Source: Zingiber officinale
Taxonomy: Eukaryota > Streptophyta > Magnoliopsida > Zingiberales > Zingiberaceae
Length of the DNA stretch: 64,000 nucleotides
Direction of reading: 5' to 3'
Assembly: GCF_018446385.1 (NCBI RefSeq)
Contig: NC_055991.1
Coordinates: 104,515,712 to 104,579,711, forward strand
Part shown: positions 11,039-21,382 of the stretch, in pieces
How positions within the stretch are numbered: the first letter of the stretch is position 1
How the letters are laid out: every line of letters starts with the position of its first letter
The notes under the pieces: generated by a model
What the model was told of the DNA's origin: nothing
The model's input: only the letters and a program-made list of their open reading frames with translations
The model's database searches: none
Made by a program: the position numbers and the translations under genes

Positions 11039-14000
11039 TTATTGATCATGGTGAAGTTCTAATGACCTAAGGAGCCAAACACATTCCCAACTCCTCCTTA
11101 AATGACTAAATTCATTCTCCGGAAGGGGTTTTGTGAAGATATCGGCTAGGTTTGACTTTGACTCCACATATGTGAGCACAATTTCTCCCCTAGCTACGTG
11201 ATCTCTTATGAAGTGATGACGCACTTCAATGTGTTTGGTCCTCGAATGATGGACTGGATTTTTAGTTAGGTTGATTGTGCTAATGTTGTCGCATAGCACT
11301 TGTACACCCTTATAAGAGAGTCCATAATCCTCTAGGTGTGTATCATCCACAACAACCGTGATACACTCTCTCCCATGGCAATATATTCACCTCGTGTAGA
11401 GAGCAACACAATGTTGCTTCCGACTTGACCAACTAACTAAACATGAACCTAAAATTGGCAACCTCCACTCGTACTTTTCCGATCCAATTTGCACCAAGAT
11501 AATCGGAGTCGGTATAACCTATCAAGTCAAATGATTCAATACGAGGTACCAAAGACCTACTCTAATTGTGCCTTTAAGGTATCTCAGAATTCTCTTAACT
11601 GCAATTAAGTGAGATTCCTTGGCACAGACTTGATACCTAGCGCACATGCCCACAGCAAAGAGTATGTCCGGTCGACTAGCTGTGAGATATAGAAGACTAC
11701 CGATCATGCTTCTATATTGCGTTAGATCAACTGATTTTCCACTCTCATCATTGTCAAGACGAGTGCTCGTCGCCATAGGAGTGGATACTTCCTTAGAATC
11801 ACTCATTTTGAATTTCTTAAGCATCTCTTGAGTGTATTTTGCTTGATGGACATAAATGCCATCTCTAGTTTGTTTGATTTCTAGTCCAAGGAAGAATGTC
11901 AATTCTCCCACAAGACTCATTTCAAACTCACTTTCCATGTGAGTGATAAATTCATTTAAATAGCCCTTGTTATTTGAGCCACAAATTATGTCATCGACAT
12001 ATACTTGGGCTACAAAAATATTTTCACCATCTCGACGAAGAAATAGTGTTGGGTCTATTTGACCCCTTACAAAACCCTTTTCTAATAGATAAGTCGACAA
12101 CCTTTCGTACCAAGCTCGAGGTGCTTGTTTTAGTCCATAAAGAGCTTTCTTGAGCTTGAACACGTGGTTTGGAGCTTCGGTATTCACAAACCCCGGTGGT
12201 TGTTCAACGTAGACTTCTTCTTTAATGAAACCATTTAAGAAGGCCGATTTAACGTCCATTTGATAGAGCTTGAAACCTCTATGTGCAGCAAAAGCTAGCA
12301 TTGAACGAATGGACTCCAATCGTGCCACAGGAGCATAGGTCTCATCATAATCGAGGCCTTCAACTTGACTATAGCCCTTGGCTACTAGTCTTGCCTTGTT
12401 TCTTACTACCTCTCCCTTTTGGTTTAACTTATTTTTGAAGACCCATTTAGTTCCAATAATGGTGGTCTTCTTAGGTCTAGGAACCAAGTCCCACACTTGG
12501 CTTCTTTCAAATTGACCTAACTCATCTTGCATAGCTATGACCCAATCAGGATCATGCAATGCCTCATCAACTAGTTTAGGTTTGATTTCTGAGATCAAAG
12601 CAACCTCATTCGACTCATTTCTGAAGAATGATCTAGTCCTAACCCTTGTTGGATGTCTCCACAATCTGGTCTTGTGGATGACTAGAGACTATCCTAGATT
12701 GCCTTGGGGTTGGCGGTGCCTCATGAGTGGTCTCACTCGGCACAGGCAAGAGATCAGATTGAGCCCTTTCTTGCCTTTGCTCATCATCTTCGAGTCAACT
12801 TCGACTCTTCCAATGTTTTGATCATTCAAACTTAGATTTCTAAGTTCGAATTGAATTTCTCCTACATCCCTTGATTGATCATTTGATTTAGGGATTTCTT
12901 CAAATGCTACGTCCGAGGACTCTTCAATCAATTTAGTCCTCTCATTGTAGACTCGATAGGCTTTCTTTGGTAAGAGAGTACCCGACCAATATCCCTTGAT
13001 CAGCCTTAGCCGTGAACTTCCCAAGATGGTCCTTGGTGTTTAAGATAAACACTTTACAACCAAACACCCTAAGATGTTTAATTGTAGGCGGTTTCCCAAA
13101 CCAAAGTTCATGGGGAGTCTTTCCTAAAAACCTATGTATTAAAATCGATTTTGCACATAGCAAGTGTATTCACAGCTTCACCCATAAGTAGCTCGGTAGT
13201 GAGTACTCATGAAGCATGCTTCGTGCAGCCTCTTGTAGGACTCGGTTCTTTCTCTCCACAACCCCATTTTTTTGTGGGGTCCTTGGAGTAGAGAACTCAT
13301 GCCTATATCCCTTTTCTTGACAAAACTCTAAAACCTATGATTTTGAAATTCCCCACCATGATCACTTCTAATGGTTTTAATTGTTGTCGATTTTTCATTT
13401 TCCGTTCTTCTACAAAAGGAAATAAAAATATCCATAGTTTGGTCCTTATGTTTCAAGAAGAAAGTCCATGTGTATCTAGTAAAATCATCAACGATTACCA
13501 AACAATATCTACTTCCATTCAATGATATTACACTACTGCAATCAAATAGGTCCATGTGCAATAAATCTAAAGCAGTAGATGTACTTACATTGCTTTTACC
13601 TTTATGGACAACTTTTGTTTGCTTACCCTTTTGACATGCATCACATAGTTTGGTCTTGTGGAACTTGATGCTTGGTAAGCCTCGCACTAATCCTTGGTTG
13701 GCCAACTTCCAGATGTTCTTCATGTTTACATGTGCCAATCTTCTATGCCATAACCAAGACTCTTCTTCTTTCGACATGAAACACTTAATCAAGGCATTAG
13801 TAGCACTTTTAAATGATACTTGATAAATATTGTCAACCCTTGTGCCTACTAGTACCGTGTCAAGTGTGTCAATGTGTTTAACCAAACATTGACTTGAATG
13901 AAATTCAATTGTGTAACTCGTATCACACAATTGACTGACACTTAGGAGATTAAAAGTCATCCCCTTGACTAGAAGGACATTCTTGATATGAAGACATTCG

Positions 14001-14170
14001 GATATATGAATGTCTCCAATTCCTACAACCTTAAGGCTACCATTATTACCAAAAGACACATTACCTCTACTTTTGTTTTGAATGGTAGTAAACAGTGATT
14101 TGTTCCCAGTCATGTGCTTGGAGCATCCACTATCAACAAACCAAGTTGATAGATGCTCCCCCTCGACCAA
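11039..14170 (-). pseudogene. Copia-2 pol: protease/integrase, reverse transcriptase, RNase H, fossil
   Basis: The minus strand reads in copia order. First comes the WFVDSGCSKHMTG protease motif near the N-terminus (about 14130). Next is the GAG-preintegrase block ending in CDACQKGKQTK, then integrase with the LHMDLFD and SDHGGEF catalytic blocks. Reverse transcriptase follows with [21 protein letters not shown] and YVDDIICGS. RNase H ends with HHSRTKHIEVRHH and ADIFTKPLP. The same block order occurs in Copia-1. The region carries a few breaks and is treated as a fossil. Confidence 0.92.
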
Positions 14171-14229
14171 TGCCTACAATACACGAAAAATAGAGGTTTT
14201 AGGTACCCAAATCTTGGGACCTAATGCTT

Positions 14230-15798
14230 CTACAACGAAGACCTAGGAACCCATGCCTTGGTCATACCTTTCCTAGTTCCATGAACTCTAGAAACATGTG
14301 ATCTACTATTTTGAGTTCTAGACATTAGAGAAATGAAACTCGACTCCTTGGGTTGATACCCTAACCCGGCTTTGTTGTAAACTGCCCTTTGGGCATTTAG
14401 AATCATGTCTAGAGTCTTAGAGCTAGTTGAGAATTTCTCAAGCATTTTCTTGAGTTTCTCAACCTCACCCTTTAAGGCCTTGTTCTCATCCTCAAGGACT
14501 TCTAGATGTAGGTCATCGACCTCATCTTCCCTAAGGGTCCTTAAGGTTTTTACTTCTTCTTTCAACAATTTATTTTCTGTTTTTGACTTTTTAAGCAATG
14601 TAGATAAGTGAGTGATAGTTTTATAACACTTTTCTATATGAGAAGGGGTTACCTCTTCATCATCCGAAGATGATGAAGCCGTGGTTGAAGCGCTTGAGTC
14701 ATCACTCTCGGATTCGGACTCTTCCCTTGCCATGAGTGCCAATTGCCGAGTGCTCTTTTCCATCTTCTCTTCTTCCTCCGATGAGCTTGATGAGGACTCA
14801 TCCCAAGTGGCCTTGAGGGCCTTCTTCTTCTTGGCTCTTTCCTCCTTCCTTTTGGCTCGTTCCTCCTTCCTCTTTAGTTTCGGACACTCGCTCCGAATGT
14901 GTCCTTTCTTGCTACACTCATAACATGTAACATTAGATTTATCAAAATTTTGATCATTAGTTTTACCTTTTCCCTTGTATCTTCGGCCTCTTCTCATAAT
15001 CCTCCTTACGAAGTTCGCCATCTCGCTTGATGATGATCCATTTTCATCATCGGATTCGGAAGAAGAGGTGGATGAGGAAATCTCCTTTTCTTTCTTCTTT
15101 TCCTTCTTCCTTCTTCCATCCTTGCTCTTTGGTCCTGCAAATAAAGCAATACCCTTCTCTTTTTGACCTTTGTTAGCAAGCTCATGAAGTTCCATCTCAC
15201 AGAAAAATTCATCTAGTTTAACAATGGAAAGATCCTTGGATACCTTGTAGGCATCTACCATGGATGACCACAAGGCATTCCTAGGAAAAGATTTAAGAGC
15301 GTACCTTACTAGGTCACGGTTTTCTACCCGTTCATCCACGGAGTGGAGACCATTGATGATCTCCTTGAATCTCCCATGAAGTTCACTCACCGTTTCATTG
15401 TCCTTCATGGTTAGATTTTGGAGCTGATTCAAGAATAGGTCCCTCTTGGCAATCCGAGAATCTCGAGTTCCCTCTTGGAGCTCGATGAGTTTGTTCCATA
15501 GATCTCTTGCACTTGAGAACGGACCTACCTTGACGAGTTGGTCCTTGGCGATTCCACATTGCAAGGTGACCATAGCCTTGGCATCGGCTTGTGCTTTGCG
15601 GAGTTGTTCGGTAGACCACTTTGACGACTCGAGTTCCTTACCTTCTTCATCCTTTGGTGGTGTGAAACCTTCCTTGACTGAGAACCACATGGCTATGTCG
15701 GTTTTGAGGTAGTACTCCATGCGGCCCTTCCAATATTGAAAATCTGCTCCTTCGAAGTAAGGTGGACGGTTGGTGCTAAATCCCTCCCTCATGGCCAT
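14230..15798 (-). CDS. Copia-2 gag polyprotein
   Basis: A 522-residue frame beginning MAMREGFSTNRPPYF. Residues 1-230 match the copia capsid (UBN2-type) pattern: FQYWKGRMEYYL, LWNKLIELQEGT, RDLFLNQLQNLTM and LHGRFKEIINGL. A CCHC zinc knuckle (CYECSKKGHIRSEC) lies near residue 293, flanked by lysine-rich and serine/glutamate-rich stretches. A predicted coiled coil follows at about residues 395-465. Sirevirus gag proteins are known to be long and to carry a coiled coil after the knuckle, which fits. It is followed by the pol region. Confidence 0.88.
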   Translation of the reverse strand: MAMREGFSTNRPPYFEGADFQYWKGRMEYYLKTDIAMWFSVKEGFTPPKDEEGKELESSKWSTEQLRKAQADAKAMVTLQCGIAKDQLVKVGPFSSARDLWNKLIELQEGTRDSRIAKRDLFLNQLQNLTMKDNETVSELHGRFKEIINGLHSVDERVENRDLVRYALKSFPRNALWSSMVDAYKVSKDLSIVKLDEFFCEMELHELANKGQKEKGIALFAGPKSKDGRRKKEKKKEKEISSSTSSSESDDENGSSSSEMANFVRRIMRRGRRYKGKGKTNDQNFDKSNVTCYECSKKGHIRSECPKLKRKEERAKRKEERAKKKKALKATWDESSSSSSEEEEKMEKSTRQLALMAREESESESDDSSASTTASSSSDDEEVTPSHIEKCYKTITHLSTLLKKSKTENKLLKEEVKTLRTLREDEVDDLHLEVLEDENKALKGEVEKLKKMLEKFSTSSKTLDMILNAQRAVYNKAGLGYQPKESSFISLMSRTQNSRSHVSRVHGTRKGMTKAWVPRSSL

Positions 15799-15840
15799 TG
15801 TTTTGCTCTTCGGGTTGTTAAGCCGAAATGAAGAGCACCA

Positions 15841-15853
15841 GGCTCTGATACCA
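15841..15853 (-). other. Primer-binding site of Copia-2 (initiator tRNA-Met)
   Basis: On the element strand this reads TGGTATCAGAGCC, complementary to the 3' end of plant initiator tRNA-Met. It lies two bases from the 5' LTR end, the standard position for first-strand priming. Confidence 0.9.
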
Positions 15854-15855
15854 CT

Positions 15856-17548
15856 TGTTGGGACCTTAGATGGCTAGAGGGGGGTGAATAGCCTCTTTGA
15901 AAAACACTAAACAACACTTTCTTCAAGAACTTGTTAGCACAGCGGAATTAGAAAACTAAAACAAGAAAACACAGCACACTAACTCAGAGATTTACGAGGT
16001 TCGGGGATAACTTGCCCCTACTCCTCGGCGTGTCCGTAAGGTGGACGAATCCTCTTGATCTTTCGGTAGATCACACCCCGAAAGCTATCCGGCTAAAGGA
16101 TTCTCCTTCTCGGTGGAGTAACCTCTCCACAAAGTCTTTAACAGCAGTAAGAAATTTAAGCACAAGACTTACAGTAGTGGCTCAAGTGAAAATGATCAAG
16201 GAAAGCTCACAGCCACAATCAGCGAAGAACAATCAGCGAAGAACAAGCACACTGCTTCAATCTTCAGAGTTTTTCTCCACAGTTTTTCACAGCAAGAGCA
16301 CAAAAAGCATTGTTTCGAGAGCCTCTCCTCTCCACCTTCATATGCCTCTCTGCTCTGTAACGGATCTCTGCCAAACCTGCAGCAAATCCCTGCAAATCCC
16401 TGCAACCGTCCACGACGTCGCCAATCACACTTCTTCCTTGTCTGATTGTCTCAGCTCCCACCAATGGCATCCTCGTTTCCACTGGTACCTCTGAGCTTGA
16501 ACCTATCAGCACAAGTCAAGCTGATTTCGACCAAACGGCTGCCAGCAGATCGCAAACGAGACGTTGCTACCAAAACTGGTTTGTCCGCAGCGAGACACAG
16601 CAAAAGCTTTTTGTTGCCTTCTACTAATGATCCTTAATTTGAATTCACCCAACATCGTAATCTGTAACCTGAAACTTCGAGAAAACTTGCAGCAGATGGT
16701 TAGAAACGAAATAGGTAAAAGCAATTGCGAATCAGAAACAATAAGAGAAAGCGCATGCAAAACAAGCCATCGTGGATCGGTCGTGACCGATCCACGCTCT
16801 ATTATCGTCACCGATCGGTGCGGGGACCGATCGGTGCTCTCGATCGGTCCCAAGACCGATCCACCCTTCACGCGACTGCAGTAGCGAAGCGATCGGTGCG
16901 GGGACCGTCAGGACTCACCGGATCGGTCCGTAAGACCAATCGGTATCCACTCGAGCTCGAGGATCATCGATCGGTCCCGGACGATCGATATCCACTCGAT
17001 GTGCTCGGGTGTTATATGATCGGTCCCCGATCGGTATACACTCGATGTGCTCGAGTGTTCTCGATCGGTCCCGGACCGATCGGTATACACTCGATGTGCT
17101 CTTGAGTGTTGCATCGGTCCCAGGCCGATCGAAGCTGAATCGATCTGCGAGCCGTCGTCTCATTATGCCCTTGGATTGGTGCGGACCGATCCAACGTGAG
17201 TCTCGAGTCAAGCTTCCAAGCTTGCTGTCCTCACCCCCTAGAGAGCGTGCTACCGAACCCTCTCCGACCATACATGCCAAGCTTCCACACTTGGACTTCC
17301 CAATTGCCTGGTTTCACTCACCAGGACTTTCCAAATGCCTAACATCCCAGTTAGGACTTTCCCACTGCCTGGCTTCACTCACCAGGACTTTCCCGTGCCA
17401 AGCTCCTCGCTTGGACTTTTCCCAATCAGGTTAATCAGGTTAACCAAGTCAACCTTGATTAGCAATTAGTCTGAGTTAATTTAATATCTGATTCAAACTT
17501 AAATCAGTGTCAACATCAAAACAACATCCAGGTCAGACTGTATCAACA
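15856..17548 (-). repeat. 5' LTR of Copia-2
   Basis: Begins TGTTGGGACC and ends TATCAACA, with the target duplication CTTGT directly after. It pairs with 6335-7961. It ends with about eight more bases than the left LTR and differs by small indels in the palindrome array at 16770-17190. Confidence 0.92.
16770..17190. repeat. GGTC/GATC-palindrome array in the right Copia-2 LTR
   Basis: Homologue of the 7230-7625 array. It shows the same CGATCGGTC / GACCGATCG arms and CTCGATGTGCTCGAGTG spacers. Unit spacing and some centres differ from the left LTR, so the arrays change faster than the rest of the LTR. Confidence 0.85.
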
Positions 17549-17553
17549 CTTGT
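17549..17553. repeat. Right target-site duplication of Copia-2 (CTTGT)
   Basis: CTTGT here matches 6330-6334. Copia-1 pol resumes directly after it. Confidence 0.93.
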
Positions 17554-18676
17554 TTTAGCCCATATAAGGCCTTTTTAAGTTTATATACATGGTTTGGACA
17601 CTCCAAGTTTTCAAATCCCGGTGGTTGTTCAACATAGACTTCTTCTTTTATAACACCATTTAAAAATGCTGATTTTACGTCCATTTGGTACAATTTGAAT
17701 CCCTTGTGGGCGGCAAAGGCCAACATCATTCTAATCGACTCCAATCTTGCTACAGGTGCATAAGTTTCATCATAGTCCAACCCTTCTACTTGATTGAAAC
17801 CCCTAGCGACTAATCTAGCTTTGTTTCTCACCACTATCCCTTTATCATCAAGTTTGTTCCTAAAGACCCATTTTGTGTCAATAATTGATTTGTTGGCAGG
17901 CCTGGGAACTAAGTCCCAAACTTGACTTCTCTCAAATTGAGATAATTCATCTTGCATTGCTAAAATCCAATCCGGATCAAACAAGGCATCATCAATGGTT
18001 TTTGGTTCTATCTGAGATATTAAGGCAACTTGACTTCCTTCATTTCTAAAGTAAGATCGAGTTCTCACTCCTTGAGTAATGTCTCCTACTACTTGATCTA
18101 AGGGATGATTTACATGAGTCCTAGTAGGTCTTCAATCTTGATTAGTCATAATTTCGGGTTCAAGTGGCAAAGGTTCATTTTTCTCACCATCACTTTCGTG
18201 ATTTTCTTCTCCTTGATGATTTACCTCATTTAGTGTTAGTCTCTCTAACTCAAATTGTAATTCTTCATCGTTGGTTCTTATAGAGTTTAAAGAAGAATTT
18301 TCTTCAAATACAACATTTAGTGATTCTTCAACTAGTTTTGATCTTTTGTTGTAAATTCGGTATGCCTTGCTATGACTTGAGTAACCTACAAGAATTCCCT
18401 CATCCGCCTTAGCGGAAAACTTTCCCAAGTGATCCTTGGTGTTTAGAGTATAGACCTTACACCCAAATACTCTAAGATGCTTAATTGTAGGTTGTTTACC
18501 AAACCACAATTCATGAGGTGTTTTTCCTAGAAACCTATGTATTAAAGTTCGATTTTGGACATAACAAGCCGTATTAATTGCTTCGGCCCATAGGAAACTA
18601 TGTAATGAATATTCGTTTAACATGCTCCTAGCGGCCTCTTGCAACACCCTATTTTTCCTCTCAACAACTCCATTTT
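17554..18676 (-). pseudogene. Copia-1 pol, middle part: integrase end and reverse transcriptase start, fossil
   Basis: The minus strand shows integrase C-terminal blocks (SFLWAEAINTACYVQNR, LGKTPHELWFGK, HLRVFGCKVY). Reverse transcriptase follows with [18 protein letters not shown] and [12 protein letters not shown]. It borders Gypsy-1 at 18677 and Copia-2 at 17553. Sequence and block order match pol of Copia-2 closely but not identically, showing two members of the same lineage. Confidence 0.88.
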
Positions 18677-18681
18677 GTTGA
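18677..18681. repeat. Left target-site duplication of Gypsy-1 (GTTGA)
   Basis: GTTGA immediately precedes the LTR start TGTAAAGCCC and is repeated at 28387-28391 after the right LTR end GTTACA. Confidence 0.94.
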
Positions 18682-18803
18682 TGTAAAGCCCGAAAATTCT
18701 TGAAACTGCATTATAAATATCCTAGCAATTTTCTGGAATTTCTAGATATTTTTACGGAATTTTCCGAGAAGCGGAAGTAGCAAAAATAATTAGAAAACGA
18801 AAA

Positions 18804-18883
18804 ACGGCCTAGGCGGGAATTGAACCCGAGACCTATGGTTTAGTGGACAAGGCTAGTAACCAGTGGACCCAGCAGGGCTGTGC
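18804..18883 (-). other. tRNA-like segment in antisense inside the Gypsy-1 5' LTR
   Basis: On the minus strand a T-arm is evident: stem CGGG, loop TTCAATT, stem CCCG, matching the pol III B-box GGTTCAATTCC. About 45 bases before it is a D-arm/A-box-like TGGGTCCACTGGTTACTAG. The acceptor stem does not pair well, so this is a tRNA relic or SINE-head-like piece rather than a working tRNA gene. The same segment is in the 3' LTR (26053-26132) and a diverged copy at 33461-33546. Confidence 0.6.
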
Positions 18884-18941
18884 TGAAAGAAAAGAGAACC
18901 AAATATATTTATATTGGAGTTGGGAACATTCAGCCACTTAA

Positions 18942-18948
18942 TATAAAT
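18942..18948 (+). promoter_or_regulatory. TATA box of the Gypsy-1 LTR promoter
   Basis: TATAAAT lies within TTAATATAAATATG, about 85 bases before the CT-rich leader-like segment. The same motif is preserved in the diverged LTR fragment near 33607. The start of transcription is inferred to be about 30 bases downstream. Confidence 0.5.
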
Positions 18949-19442
18949 ATGAACTTAAGTTGGGTTTGGTTGAGTAATTGGTTCGGCACCTCCTCACCAC
19001 ACGCAACTCTCTCTCTCCCGTTTCTTTCTCTCGGCGCAGCAAACCAAGGCAAAGGGAACACCTAGGGTTCCCTCCCTAGGACCGTGGGTGCATCTTCCGG
19101 CGATGACTCCAACACGAAAAGAGTTCTTCTCCGCGAGAGGAACGCGAGGACGTAAGCGGTTCGTCGAACGAAGCAATTTCGGGAAAAACCTAGCGGATAG
19201 AATCGTAAGAAAACCTTACGATTGAGGTAAGAGACCCCTCACCTGCAGTATAATTGCTTTCGCTTGTTAGATTTGGCGTTAGTTCAGTAGTCTACAGTTT
19301 TCAGTTTCAGGGTGTGCGGTTAGTGCACACCAGGTATTCGATGAAATGCCTAGTTAAAAAGGATGCACCAGTAAGCGTCCTAACAGCATGTAAAATGTAT
19401 TAGAAACATTTTATTTAGCTTAACATCAGTTATCACAGCTAT

Positions 19443-19752
19443 ATGGATCAGATATCCATTGGGTGGGCTCCCACAGTAGCCTCTAGGTTCAGATAACCTA
19501 GCACTAGGTTCAGATAACCTAGAACAGCAAAGTAAGATAAATCAGTACTCAGTATTTTACTTTATTCAGTTGGCACTGTACTTGGATCAGATATCCATGG
19601 GCTGGACTCCCACAGTCGTCCCTAGGTTCAGATAACCTAGTAACCCTGCTAGATTCGGAACTTGCAATCCCGGGTCTCGTAGGGATGCGCTATATGGATC
19701 AGATATCCATGGGCTGGACTCCCACAGTCGTCCCTAGGTTCAGATAACCTAG
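19443..19752 (+). repeat. Cluster of CAGAT-loop hairpins in the Gypsy-1 5' LTR
   Basis: Two hairpin types alternate. ATGGAT-CAGAT-ATCCAT (or a shorter form) stands at 19443, 19583 and 19694. CTAGGTT-CAGAT-AACCTAG stands at 19483, 19504, 19622 and 19734. The stems differ but the 5-base loop is the same. The second half is a direct repeat of about 105 bp. Confidence 0.82.
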
Positions 19753-20517
19753 TAACCCTGCTAGATTCGGAACTTGCAATCCCGGGTCTCGTAGGGATGC
19801 GCGCACAGTAGTACAGTTGCCAGGGCCCCAGCAGCATGTTTAGTATTTTCATCTATTATTATATATAGTTTTCCAAATATACAATCAGTGATGGAAATAC
19901 TAACTCAGTTTCAGTTTCAGTTATTACCTCAGTTAAGCTTCATGATTTGAGTTCATGATCAGCTAGATGCATATGCTTAGTTTCAGTATTTGTTTGTATG
20001 CCATGATCAGTTCAGTACATGTTTGTATGCCATGCCATATTGCCATGCTCAGTTCAGCTTTCAAACAGCATGATTTAAAAACATATTTGCATCGTATGCA
20101 TGATTTAGTGAGGTAGATGGTTTCTTACTAAGCTTATTGGCTTACAGATACTACTTTTCTTATACTGCAGATACCGGTAAAAGAAAAGTGGACTAGCGGA
20201 GGCTGGAGGGCGATGCGGAGATGGTGTGTGTGTGGAACTGGAATAAAAGGTCCTAGGGGACTTAGCAAGTTGAACCTCAGACTCTTTAGCATTCTCTTTA
20301 GCGTTTACAGTTATTTAGTTTTATCACTTTCCTTTTCATGCACTTTAGGTTTGGAATGCACTAAACTATGAAAGATTGGTTTAAATTGCTAGTAACCTTG
20401 TTAGAATGTTAGCTACATGTTAGTAGAAGGTTTATTATGCTTTAGATGTTTGCAGTGTATGAGTTTGGCACGAATCAGTGCTGAAAAAATCAGACTGTCA
20501 CTGCGAAATCAGAAACT

Positions 20518-20935
20518 CTGATCGATCCGTGGATCGATCAGGGGTCCCTGGATCGATCCATGGATCGATCCGTGGCTGATTCCGAGAACAGAAGCTCTCT
20601 GGATCGATCGGTCGATCGATCCAGTCACATGGTATCGCGAACAGAAGACTTCTGGATCGATCGGTCGATCGATCCAAGTTTTCTCCCCGCGAACAGAAGG
20701 GTGCCGAATCGATCACTGGATCGATGCGCTTCATTGGATCGATCAGCTGATCGATCCAAATTATGTCCCGTGCACAGAAGCACGCTGAATCGATCACTGG
20801 ATCGATCGGTGAGCCTGGATCGATCAGCCGATCGATCCAGAGTTATCACCCGAACCCAGTAGCAGTCTGGATCGATCCGTGGATCGATCCAACAGAGAGC
20901 AATCGTTCCAATACAGCTTGGATCGATTGAAAAGC
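20518..20935. repeat. GATC-palindrome array in the Gypsy-1 5' LTR
   Basis: Units have arm CTGGATCGATC or TTGGATCGATC, a free 4-base centre (GGTC, AGCT, AGCC, CGTG), and the reverse-complement arm. Spacers carry GAACAGAAG or GCACAGAAG, the complement of the TTCTGTG spacer seen in Copia-1. Some units use GAATCGATC, exactly the Copia-1 arm. Confidence 0.9.
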
Positions 20936-21159
20936 TTAGGTTTCATCCAAGGAACCTAGCAAGACAGTCTCTCAACCACAGGGGATGTAGGATACACCTT
21001 GTATCCCTTAGAATACATCCTTCAGCATATGTAGAACCCAGAATGGTAAATCAGTTAGCAAAAATTTAATTAGTTCAGTATATCCGCACAGTAGTTAGCT
21101 ACGCAAATCGTAGCGATTCGCCTTACAGCCTAGTACCCAGAAGGTGGGTCGTTACAGAG

Positions 21160-21172
21160 TGGTATCAGAGCC
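21160..21172 (+). other. Primer-binding site of Gypsy-1 (initiator tRNA-Met)
   Basis: TGGTATCAGAGCC three bases downstream of the 5' LTR end, complementary to the 3' end of initiator tRNA-Met, as usual in chromoviruses. Confidence 0.9.
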
Positions 21173-21382
21173 AGGTTCCATACTTCCTACACACACATCA
21201 GCATTGTACCTGCAGCTTCCAAGTAAGAATACCTCTACTCTCTTTATTGTTTCTTGCTTTCTAGTTACAGTTCATGTTTATATGCTTACTGCTTATTAGT
21301 ATATGTTAGTCCTTAAACATGATATCAGTAATTATATAATTGTGATAGTATTAGTTATATATATGTCCTCTATGCCTTTAGT

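Larger units (their letters stand above)
6335..17548 (-). mobile_element. Copia-2: Sirevirus-like Ty1/copia element nested in Copia-1, slightly broken
   Basis: An element of 11.2 kb with both LTRs, the target duplication CTTGT, an initiator-tRNA-Met primer site, gag, pol in copia order (protease/integrase, RT, RNase H), an accessory ORF beyond pol and repeated polypurine tracts. This layout fits the Sirevirus lineage. It looks nearly whole in parts list but has a handful of breaks in its coding regions. The two LTRs (1,627 and 1,693 bp) are clearly alike, with scattered substitutions and small length differences concentrated in the palindrome arrays. That suggests a fairly young insertion, younger than Copia-1. 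Confidence 0.93.
18682..21156 (+). repeat. 5' LTR of Gypsy-1
   Basis: Runs from TGTAAAGCCCG to GTCGTTACA. Inside, in order, are a tRNA-like segment on the minus strand, a TATA box, a GC-rich leader-like segment ending near a GTAAG at 19226, a cluster of hairpins with CAGAT loops, and a GATC-palindrome array. The primer site follows three bases downstream. Confidence 0.93.

Noticed and set aside
18804-18883. A functional tRNA gene
   Set aside because: The T-arm is good but the acceptor stem does not pair and the anticodon arm is unclear. It is repeated as part of an LTR.
20498-20862. Open frames on both strands with repeated DRS/DRSVDRS peptides in the palindrome arrays (also at 10151-10429 and 27728-28092)
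   Set aside because: They arise because GATCGATC palindromes read the same on both strands and contain no stops. The frames have no conserved domain and vary between LTR copies.
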